Source: Acanthoscelides obtectus | Lineage: Eukaryota > Arthropoda > Insecta > Coleoptera > Chrysomelidae | Assembly: GCA_963669975.1 (NCBI GenBank) | Contig: CAVLJG010000006.1 | Span: 29,301,441-29,365,440 of the forward strand | DNA length: 64,000 nt | Reading direction: 5' to 3' | Shown: positions 46,422 to 55,733 of the stretch, piece by piece | Numbering within the stretch: position 1 is the stretch's first letter | Layout: every line of letters starts with the position of its first letter | Translations under genes and position numbers: made by a program | Notes under the pieces: model-generated | Databases searched by the model: none | What the model saw: only the letters and a program-made list of their open reading frames with translations | Told to the model about the DNA's origin: nothing

Positions 46422-47975
46422 CAGGGTGGCCCCATCCATGTGTGGACGGAATATTACTCATAAACAAATCCATTTTGGGGAAAACTATTTATGGCATGTT
46501 ATACGAGTACATGTCATTTGAGGGCACATTTCTAAAATATTGGCAATTATACAGTGTGTCCCAATTTTGATTCAGATAAAATCACTAGATTTTGAGTTAA
46601 GCTTTTAATAGAGCAACACACCAAAATAAGGAAAAAAATCACATCATTCATGCAAACAAAAGACAAACAGTGGGTTAGTTCCATATTGCCACTAAGAGTA
46701 CAGATTTGACGTAAAAACTAATAACAATCAAAACAGTACGAATCAGCTGCAAGCGTAATAGAGAAAAACAACCATAACAATAACATTAACAAACAACTAT
46801 CAATACTCAAGACCTAATCTACAAAAATTGCTCGAAAAAAAGCATCGTTAATCCGTCCCTTCATATTTTCGGGGGTAAGTGGCGGATATCTATAAACCTC
46901 TTGCTTAACGTATAGACCCATCACGACCATTCCAACGATTGTTACTTCAGGTGTCCAAATAGTTACGCACACGATTATGATAATGCGCAGGTGCGCCGTC
47001 ATGTTGGAAGTACATATGCATCCGAGTTTGCAGGTTGACATCCTCCAAAAGCAAACGCAAATGCTCGATCAAAAAATTCAAGTATTCTGTACCTTAATCT
47101 GTTCTCGTAAAAGAAATGCCCGATAGCCTGCCTGCCCATAACTCCTCCCCAAACATTCAACCTCCATTTATTTTAGAAATCTATATGATAAGGGTTTTCC
47201 GTCGCATAATAGTGCATGTTATGGATGTTGACAATACCTGTGCTGTTAAAAGTTACCTCATCGCTAAAAAGAACCTTATCCAGGAAAGTAGTGTCTTCAC
47301 TCACTTTATTTAGCATTATTATACTAAACTCCATTCGGGCTGCGAAATCCTGAGGATGACGGCCTTTATGCAAGCATAGGTGATATGGATGGTACCTATG
47401 CTTGTGAATTATCCTTTGGGCAGAAGTTCTGCATATATCAGTTTCTGCCCCAACTTGCCGTGCACTTAAATGGGGATTTTCCTGTAACTTTAATAGAACC
47501 TCCAACTGATTCGCCTCATTGGTGACACTTGGACTATTTATACATTTTTTACTATATTCCACTTCTCCACTTGATTCAAAACGTTCTCGTAGTGTGGAAA
47601 ATGTTTCCGGCCTTGGATGTCGCATATTAGGGTACCGTTGCTTATAAATGCGAGATGCTAGGAAACTGCTTCTTTGGACTTCGCCCAAAACGAACATCAT
47701 ATTCACCATTTCTTCTTTAGCTAATTACCAAAACTCCATAGTATATCAACCTTTTAATTTTGAATTGGTCTATCCAAATGTGCAATAAAATTTGAGGCAT
47801 TCCATTTAAAAAATCACAACTTTGATATGTTGGTGGAAATTGGGACACCCTGTATAATGGCCAATATCTTAGAAATATGCCGTCAAATGTCATGTATAAC
47901 ATGCCATAAATAGATTTTTCCAAAATTTATTTGTTTTTGAGTAATATTCCGTCCACATATAGACGGGCCACCCTG
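46422..47975 (-). mobile_element. Tc/mariner-type element with ~145-bp TIRs and double end motifs
   Basis: TA at 46,420-46,421 and 47,976-47,977. The arms 46,422-46,570 and 47,835-47,975 match as inverted repeats (CAGGGTGGCCC, GTGGACGGAATATTACTCA, TATTTATGGCATGTTATAC and so on). At the inner edge of both arms stands a second end-like motif: TATACAGTGTGTCCCAATTT on the left and TATACAGGGTGTCCCAATTT on the right. Similarity stops just after it. The transposase lies on the minus strand. Confidence 0.88.
46795..47709 (-). pseudogene. DUF4817-type transposase pseudogene
   Basis: MVNMMFVLGEVQRSSFLASR then IYKQRYPNMRHPRPETFSTL is the helix-turn-helix. VGAETDICRTSAQRIIHKHR is the second DNA-binding part. 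FLDKVLFSDEVTFNSTGIVN has the first catalytic Asp. Open for 178 codons to a stop at 47,173. After that, broken frames show WGGVMG, a QHDGAPAH-like block near 46,990 (second Asp) and RWNGRDG near 46,930. The last part (DGLTMLFFEQFL) reaches 46,80x. The C-terminal third is the most damaged. Confidence 0.82.
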
Positions 47976-47977
47976 TA

Positions 47978-48352
47978 CAGTAAACAGAGAAACAGCTGTA
48001 ACAAATACTCAAACGAGCACATGACGTTACAGTATCTCATTTCATCTTGAATAATTTTTTGAACACGGGAATATAGCATCAGGTTGGCTATCTTCAGATA
48101 TAATGATTTCATCAATGTTTATAGTCAGCGTTTCTAGGCTACTGGTACTAGAACATACATCTAAGGATACTGGAGACGTTGCATTTTCATTTCATATATT
48201 ATGACAACATGACTTATCGTCTTGGCGGAAAACAAAATATATCTTTGTTCTTGGTATAATTTATTTGCACCGATTATATAGTTCTTGGATTTCGCATCGC
48301 TAGCATTGAAATTACACCTAAGCAGAACGAACCATCTTCAAAATTGCACATT
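47978..48352. other. No gene recognised
   Basis: Short spacer, nothing identified. Confidence 0.4.
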
Positions 48353-50123
48353 AAGGGTGGGTTTCACCAAGGTTGTCAAATCAACAGTCCGTTATTCTCC
48401 ACCTATAGGGTAACAGTCCGTTAAATACATCGAATGAGCTTAAAGTACCAATCAACAAATTTTAGCAACCAATAGCTATGAAATGTTGAAAACAAAATAC
48501 TGTCAAAGTATGAGATGACATCTTGTCATTGAAACATCACCAGCTTATTGAATATTAAAAAATTACATATAATTCAGTCATAATTTAAAGAAATGTTTGA
48601 TTTTTGAATTAAATTCATGTTTTAATTACTATTGTTGATTTTTTATTCATGTGTATATTATTTTGCTTTATAAGAGTATTCGTGGAATTTTTCCCAAAAT
48701 CGTTGCACAACACTTGGAAATGCAAATGAAAATTTAAAATTATTTCCATGACGCCGCAAAATAGCTCCGTCGGTACCTCGGGTTATACATCTTGACAGTA
48801 AGGATGTTCGATAGGATCCTATATTTGGAAGTATCAATACATTTCACAAGTATCGTCATCTTTCGATCCGGACTGTGTCAGAAAGAGTGACTGCCATTTG
48901 GCTGCGACATTACCATGCCAAATCAGACATATCTTTCATCATTTTCAAAGTAATTGTTTTTGTGCACTGATTGCAACGGTTAGATGATACCAAAAATATT
49001 TTCATAAATAGGAGATCTTTCCCATTCCGGATCGAATAATCCACCAAAGATGCTTATAATCATGATACCTAGTAAATTTACATGAAAAATCCTCTGTATG
49101 TACGTATATAAGAGCTTTCTTATGTTTGTTCATCAATTTGATGATACAACACATCTGCTAAAAATTATCATAATCAGGATAGTAAGCTATGACGAAGGTC
49201 CACTGTATGTAAGAATTTCCAGATACTTCATTTGCAATTTGACAACAGACCATGACGGTATTCACATTTTTCAAATATTCTTCAAGAAGTGTTATCAGTC
49301 TAGCTCCAACTATCATGAGTACTGTGTTCGTATTCCTACTTTAAATTCACCACAAGACGTGATCGTCGTTAGAGGTGGCAACCCTGTGAGTGACAGATAG
49401 ATAACCTCACCAGTGAAAAAGGCAACCAAACAATAAACATTAATAGTTTTTATGATTTCTGGACTTAAAAGACATTATATGTGAGACATTTTTTGTCTAT
49501 GTCCATAGTAATTGCATTACGCATCACGTAGATGTAGGGATTGACACCTCTTACACATATTATCTGTGTTTTAGGATGGAGAGGACATAATGTTTTTATT
49601 GCTTTGAAGAAATTCATTAATCCATAAATTAATAAATGATTACTTTATGACGTAAAGGAAGATGAGGAATTGGATGGAATGTATTTTATATTCTATTTTC
49701 TTGCAAAATACAGAGAAATCCACACTATTCACCAGGTATGTAATGATAACAGTATATTGAACTTAAATTCGAGATTGCCATGCATTAACAAACGTCCAAA
49801 TCGGCTGCCAAATTTAACAGCTAGAAAATCGATATATTATTTGCCGCATTCCCATTGGCTTTTGGGGATAACTGATTGTTAAATGTAAATTTATAACACA
49901 AATCGAAATACATGAAAGTTGACCTGTTTTCTCTGCACAAAAGCATCAAGTTGGAATCAAGAAGTGGTCTTGTTTATAATACAGACGAATTTTCACGGTT
50001 TTATCCAATATTTTAATAGAAATCACTGATATTCTGAGACCTTTGACAGCTTCTGTCAAATTGCATTTCGATAAGGTATTTTCTCATTGGTCCATAATAT
50101 TAATGTTGGTGAAATCGGCCCTG
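48353..50123. mobile_element. Candidate element with TTTCACCAA inverted ends
   Basis: The left end AGGGTGGGTTTCACCAAGG and the right end (reverse complement) AGGGCCGATTTCACCAACA form a short TIR. Further inside both sides have ACCAAT and CTGTCAAAG. Ends of the form GGG-n-TTTCACCAA occur in insect MITEs, but no transposase was recognised in the 1.77-kb interior and the target duplication is unclear. Short frames at 49,098-49,400 and 49,670-49,882 have no motif. Confidence 0.45.
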
Positions 50124-50211
50124 TATTACAAAAACGCTGACGAACAGGGAGAAGTATATTTTAAGGCATCGACTTGATGTCAAACACATCATACAAAATC
50201 ATTGCTTGCAG

Positions 50212-50562
50212 ATTTATTTAGATGCTGTTCGCTGGATGCGCGAAGACAGCGCCACCAGCGAATGTCAGAAATATTTGTTCACACCACATGACAGATTTCA
50301 CCATGGAGGCCTATATTCCTCTATCTGTCTGATGATGTTTTCCTTTTCCTGGCAAATGCAGAATGCAGTCATTGTTTTAGACTATAATCGATCGACAAAA
50401 CAAGTCTGTGACTATCTGCTATATGCTGTAATTTATCTGGAAAGATGTTATTTATATACGTTTATTATACAGATAAAACGAAATCTTTCTGACAGCTTGA
50501 GTTCAATATGTACGAGAGATAAGCGCGAGAAGTGTGTATCAACACATGTTAAAAAGAGATAG
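50212..50562 (+). other. Open stretch of unknown meaning
   Basis: After a GCTTGCAG acceptor-like site at 50,204-50,211 the frame stays open for 117 codons (IYLDAVRWMREDSATSECQK, later FTPHDRFHHGGLYSSICLMM). No domain was recognised. It could be a terminal exon or chance. Confidence 0.18.
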
Positions 50563-50892
50563 AAGCCGGCTGAAGAGCGAAGGCCATCACAGCGTTACCT
50601 AGCAACGCTGACGCGGAAAGGTGCCGCGTTCCCGGTATGTTCACACAGACTGGTTACAGTCAAATCCAAAGAGGAGGTCTGTTCGAACATTTGATTTGAC
50701 ATTTTGCTTTGATTTTGATAAGATTTATTTATTTCAGTTTTGATGCGACTTAGTGTTTTAATTTATATCCGAATTATCTTTGATTTCCACCGATGGTGAT
50801 AAAATCAACACATCCTGAGTAAACAAGGAACTTGATAAGCTATCAAGGTGTCTGTGTTAATATCCCAGACTGAACCGATGTAAAGCAACATC
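50563..50892. other. No gene recognised
   Basis: Starts with a more G+C-rich stretch (50,565-50,640, several GCG/CGC) unlike the surrounding sequence. No coding match. Confidence 0.3.
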
Positions 50893-50893
50893 A

Positions 50894-51112
50894 ACCTACA
50901 GCTACACCTTTTCAGTGCTAGTCCTCAACAGCATATCACATCAAGTTGAACGGTAGCGATTTCCAGAAAACCTGCAAGGAACGAACCACTGTACAGAGGG
51001 GCTTAACACCGTAAACCTACACTTTCCACCTTTTCTTGGTGTTAGTCTTCATCAACAGCATATTACCTCAAGTTGAACGATAACGATTTCCAGAAAACCC
51101 GCAATGAATGAA
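50894..51112 (+). repeat. Diverged tandem duplication
   Basis: 50,894-50,983 and 51,013-51,112 are direct copies about 120 bp apart: ACACCTTTTC / CCACCTTTTC, TCAACAGCATAT, CTCAAGTTGAACG-like and GCGATTTCCAGAAAACC / ACGATTTCCAGAAAACC, then GCAA(G/T)GAA. It lies just upstream of a TATA-like site. Confidence 0.75.
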
Positions 51113-51188
51113 AAGTGCGATTTTCCACTTTCACAGAAGCGTTTCCCCTCCATTTATCAGGTTTGACTGAGAATAGCTGCCGGAGATG

Positions 51189-51218
51189 TATATAAGACAG
51201 CTAAATTGGAATTCAGTT
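51189..51218 (+). promoter_or_regulatory. Possible core promoter: TATA box plus initiator
   Basis: TATATAAG at 51,189-51,196 is followed by TCAGTT at 51,213-51,218, a perfect arthropod initiator. The spacing (about 26 bp from the first T to the initiator A) is slightly short. The first ATG in good context downstream (51,288) opens only 18 codons. Confidence 0.28.
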
Positions 51219-51464
51219 TCGACCGTCAGATTTCATCTCGCTCCATTTTGCCGTGTTGCGTGGAAGATACAAAGCGACCGGGAAAATATGGTAAAAGGAG
51301 ATATGGACCAAGCAAAGAGGAAATTTGGTTTTTTTGCTCTTTGATCTAGATCGGTTCCAGTTTAAGGCTATTGATATATTATTCAATCCTAAGTAGAGTT
51401 AGGGACATTTAGAACTTGAATCTTTAATGACTATAAAAGATAAGCAAATTTTTTTCAAAACCTT

Positions 51465-51965
51465 GGTATTGACTGGTAAGGTGGTAGGAGCGTTCCTATT
51501 TCTGAAATAACTTTTGTACGGCACCGATGAAATTAACTGCTAAAAATAGGATATTTGATCAAGTACAAATGTTTAACTAGAAAACCGAAAGAGGTGCAAT
51601 CAACATATTTTGCTAACTAATTAAAACCATTCATTGACTTTTTGTACTCAATCAAACCTTTTGGACACTCAAACTGAAAGGTGCTGATTTTGATAAAACA
51701 CAAAAATTTGGGTCCGGTGCTGGATTTTAATAATGTCCGTCTAGTTTTACGTTACTACGGTTTAACTTTGTTATCAGGCAAAATTTCCACAAAATCAGTT
51801 CAATAGTGTCAGAAATGTGCTGATAAAGATTTCTCGTACTTAGATAAATCATATATCCGTAAAATCCGAATTAAGAACTTTTTTATTTTCAGATAAGAAA
51901 AGGTCTCGGTCCGTACTACCAACCATTTCACTATGTCCATTTAAGTACGTAAGATAATGTATACC
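51465..51965 (+). mobile_element. MITE-like family copy C
   Basis: Matches copy B (21.56-22.10 kb) in the same orientation: ACCTTGGTATTGACT-like, TGCAATCAACATATTTTGCT, AACTAATTAA, GTCCGTCTAGTTTTACGTTA, TCAATAGTGTC, ATAAATCAT (decayed inner end) and on through CATTTCACTATGTCCA towards the outer end. Diverged. The left end was not resolved. Confidence 0.6.
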
Positions 51966-53189
51966 TTTCGACCACCCTCTTTAGGTGTCGTCATTGCCAC
52001 CGCACGGACTAATGCTGGAAGTTATGAAATTTCCTTTTTTTCCTCAAAATGTCTGTTTTTATTATGTCTAAAGAAATTACTGCGATCCTGATTCAATATA
52101 ACGAGACAACTTCTGTGAACGCCTATGTCCAGTGCGTAAGATCCAAGATATGCTAATCTACCTTCTAGTGGAGGTATAGTACATAATGCGCCCAGAATAA
52201 TACCGATGGACAAAAGGAAATTACTATTTATCTCTGGTTTCTATTCGGGCATATACTTGACTATTAGGTTAGTGTTGGTTCCAAGTAGACACCGACGGAT
52301 AAATTTCCATGTCGTATTTCGTTATTAGAATAAAGATAAGTTAACTTCGTGTTGGGCGTATTCTGGCTAAAACATAAGTGTCAAATACTGTGACATGTTA
52401 CTTGGAAAAGAAGGTGTTGTTTGGACACGGGTTTTAATACAGATGCTTCTTAGTTTTAGAGTATGACTATTTCTTAGAACAAACAATATTTAATAAGCTT
52501 TTGCCAGGTGTCCACATAAATGGATCACTGTGCGCCGCCAGGATGGGCTCTGATTCTATGATATGGATGGAATACCTCCTATCAATAAATCACACCTGCC
52601 ATATCATTAGCTTCGTTTGATTAATGACATTCACTTCAAGTTGTATGCGTGCCAGTAACTGCTTTGCTAGGGGTGGACTAATACGCAATGCAGCATTGCT
52701 AAAAATTTTTACTCCCTGTATTATAATGGCTCAATCACCATCGCTGAGCTGTCAAGTTTCCTCGAGTTCTACACGTTGTTCAAAAGAATGAGAAAACACA
52801 ATTTTATATGCACTTGTTCTTTATTTATACGAGAGATTGATAATAATCATTTACCTCTTTTATATCTCCATGGATATCATGACTTGTTTGAATGGAGACA
52901 TATCCAGTTTTTGGAAACATACTGCTAACAATCTTTTATCAAAAAAAAAGCTTAAGAAAATGGGTATACGATGGTATAAAAGTATATGGTGTTTCATTTA
53001 TTTTTTTGCAAAAATTACATTTTGTGTTTATGACTACCTGTATTGATCATTCAAAAAAAATCGAAAAATGAATTAGGGTAAATTTCAGTAATATGAAAAA
53101 GAAATTGACCCCAAATCTCCGTCTGTCAACATAGCAGATATGCAGGCCATCAAACTTTTGATGAATAAAATACCCATTAATTCAGCAAC
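51966..53189. other. No gene recognised
   Basis: No coding family match. ACTCCCTGTATTATAATGGC near 52,713 resembles a degraded TIR end. Confidence 0.35.
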
Positions 53190-53365
53190 CAATAACCAAA
53201 ACTCATAAGTATGTATATCTATCTTGTCCTTTTAGAAGTGCCTATCCATATGTGAAAATAAAAAGTACGACATTCCTTTATAAAAAATCAACTTTGATAT
53301 GTGAGTTATGTGAGTCAAAGTAGGACCTGCATATTTGTGAATATTTTAAAAATATCCTCCAGAAA
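53190..53365 (-). repeat. Diverged copy of the right end of the 46.4-kb element
   Basis: Similar in the same orientation to about 47,727-47,910: CCAAAACTC, TATCCA(T/A)ATGTG, GACATTCC(T/A)TT, AAAAAATCA, AACTTTGATATGT, GGACCTGCATA / GGACACCCTGTATA. It abuts the transposase remnant that follows. Confidence 0.55.
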
Positions 53366-53369
53366 CCAT

Positions 53370-53800
53370 ATTCAGGATGGCCAATATATAACTGACTGAT
53401 ATAAATTGCGCGCCATTTTTTATAACGCCGTAGTAGTTGTTTAAAGCATATGTGTCCTATTCATCATGGAGCGCTACACGATCCCACAACACGTCCGTAT
53501 TGTTAAAACGTTTTACTTAAATAATGAGTCTATTGTTGCAACGATTCGGAAGCTACGACAAGATTTCGGTCGAAATAATGTCCCTAGTGTTAACACCATT
53601 CGCCACTTGGTGTGGAAATTTGAACAAACAGGTGAGGTTAAAGACTTGCCAAGGTCGGGTCGTGTTCGAACTGTTCGTACCCCAGAAAATATCGAGAGAG
53701 TTCGTGAAAGCGTAGTGGAGCGCCCTGAGACGTCTACCAGACATCGTTCTCAAGAACGGGGTATTCATCGCAAGCCAGAACTATAGCCTAGTGACCATGA
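53370..53800 (+). pseudogene. Transposase N-terminal half, same family as 24.5 kb
   Basis: A left end-like motif TTCAGGATGGCC near 53,370 is followed by the same leader as at 24.4 kb (CGCCGTAGTAGTTGTTTAAA). From 53,466 the frame MERYTIPQHVRIVKTFYLNN runs through TIRKLRQDFGRNNVPSVNTI, LVWKFEQTGEVKDLPRSGRV and RTPENIERVRESVVERPETS, a complete first helix-turn-helix and linker. It stops at 53,786 and the DDE domain is absent. This copy keeps the part deleted in the 24.5-kb copy, so the two are complementary remnants. Confidence 0.78.
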
Positions 53801-53923
53801 AAGTCGGCGACAATACAGTCATGCAATATTGCAGCTTATACAATCTCATTCAAACGACTGCCACGACTGGCGTGACAGAACCTCCGATTAAAGCAATTTT
53901 CCAGTAGATATGAGATATGAGAT

Positions 53924-55733
53924 GTTTTTATAAACAATGGACAAAGCCCAAAATTCAATATTTTGCTTGTATAATGTTCAAATTAAATTTTATAGACAAT
54001 AGGTTAACTGGAGATTTCATTCAATAAAAACCTATAATTTTGTTCTTTACGAATTGAAATTGATAAACAATTAAGCTAAATAGCGATATTGAATAGATAA
54101 ATGGCAAAACATTTTTGATAATTGTTTTTAATAAGTGTGTCAAATATCAGCCAGATCGGTTTGATAGCTTGTGTAAAATGCTAATTGTTTATCCCTGAGA
54201 CAAATTATTTAAACAACTGTTCTTGCCCAAGATATGATCCTCGAACATTTTGCAAAAGTGAAATGAATTCTCGAAGGCTTGATCTTCAAGAATTTATCCA
54301 AATATATTGAATATTTATATCAAAATGGTTGTTAAAAATGATGTTAAAAGATTAGCTATTTTTATGGTTATAAACATTTACAATAACATCGTTATTTCCC
54401 AATATAATTTATATTGGCAAGTTGATCTGGAAAGTTGGTTACAAAACGCGTTAAAAAAAATCTCCTACGACTAATAGGAACCAAGATGAAAATCAAAGAA
54501 GTATTTAAAGAAATGCAGATAGTGCAAGTATTGAAGAAGCAGGCCGCCCAAATACAGGATTTAGAAAGGAGGATCAAGATTAATTAAATAATAAAATATT
54601 GTAATTGTAGAATACATTATATTATGTATTATTATTATAACACAAAGAATGCTAATGAAATAAATATAAAACAAACGTGAATCAATAATTACTACTAAAT
54701 ATTTGTTGAGAGATTAACTGAATGATGAATTGTTTAAACGTTTTTGATGCAAAATATAAATTATTCTATTAGAGTGAGAGTAGAAGTAAATGATTAATTG
54801 TTAGTTTATTATTATTTCATAGTAATTGAAGAATACAATGGGGTAAGTTTTCCAGGATTTCTCGACGTTCCAGGAAAATGAAAATGTGTGCCAGATGCCA
54901 TTATTTCGACGAGTTACCCCAAATTAAAAAAAGGAATGTTCTACGTTGCTTAGAAGCCAAGATAATGCAAAATTTACAGCGCGCACCGATTTAAGAACTC
55001 AATTGCAAAAAATAAATCGAGCTAGAGGTGATTCCCCCACCACCTCACCCGGAAATGCTTACGCGAGTACCTTCACTTTAGGTGGCTATTTCTTAAATAC
55101 CTTTGAATTGATAGTAAAATTATAAATTGGATCATAAAATTAAGATCCTTTTGGTCGTAGAAGGTATTTTTGAAAATATGCATTTTTTAACCACCCAACC
55201 AGATTAACTTGTATTGAAAAATAATGAACTTATTGTAAATATTTATAACTACAAAAATGGCTAGTATTTACCATCATTTTTGAAATAAATAATTATTCTT
55301 TTGCATAAATTTTTGAAATGAATTTTTCAAGAATCCATTTCACTTTTGTAAAATTTTCTAGGAGCATATCTTGGGCAGGAACAGTTGTTCAAATAATTCG
55401 TTTCTGGGAAAGACAGTTGGCTTCTTAAATAAGCGAGGAGATCGATCCGGCTGAAATATAGCACACATATTAACACTAATAATGCCCTTGTTCTCACACA
55501 TTTTTAGCCGTTTACAATTGACATTGCAATAGTCATAAATATTTATTCAATATTGCTAAGAAGCGGTATGTAGCTTAATTGTTTATCAATTTTAATTCTT
55601 GAAAAATTTATATTGAAGGTCTTTTATGCCCTAAAATATTCAGTTTACCGATTATTTATAAAATTTAATTTGAAAATCATTCAAGCACAATACTGAATTT
55701 TGAGCTGTTCCCATTGTTTATAAAAAAACAACG
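53924..55733. mobile_element. Large foldback element with ~540-bp inverted arms
   Basis: The left arm (53,924 to about 54,480) and the right arm (about 55,140-55,733) match as inverted repeats through TTTTTATAAACAATGG, TTTCAAATTAAATTTTATA-like, TTGATAAACAATTAAGCTA, CAACTGTTC(T/C)TGCCCAAGATATG, CAAAAGTGAAATG, GTTATAAA(C/T)ATTTACAATAA and CTACGAC(T/C)AA. The loop is about 660 bp. No TSD was identified. Confidence 0.8.
54486..54588 (+). other. Short coiled-coil-like reading frame in the foldback loop
   Basis: MKIKEVFKEMQIVQVLKKQA then AQIQDLERRIKIN, stop, and AATAAA right behind. The heptad-like K/E/L pattern suggests a short coiled coil. The frame is open upstream into the left arm. A second short frame near 54,890 reads MKMCARCHYFDELPQIKKRN. 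These may be relics of a protein once encoded by the element. Confidence 0.25.

Noticed and set aside
48600..49000. PIF/Harbinger transposase inside the TTTCACCAA-ended unit
   Set aside because: Minus-strand translation gave no convincing catalytic block.
54880..55100. hAT or other transposase in the foldback loop
   Set aside because: Only short frames without catalytic motifs.
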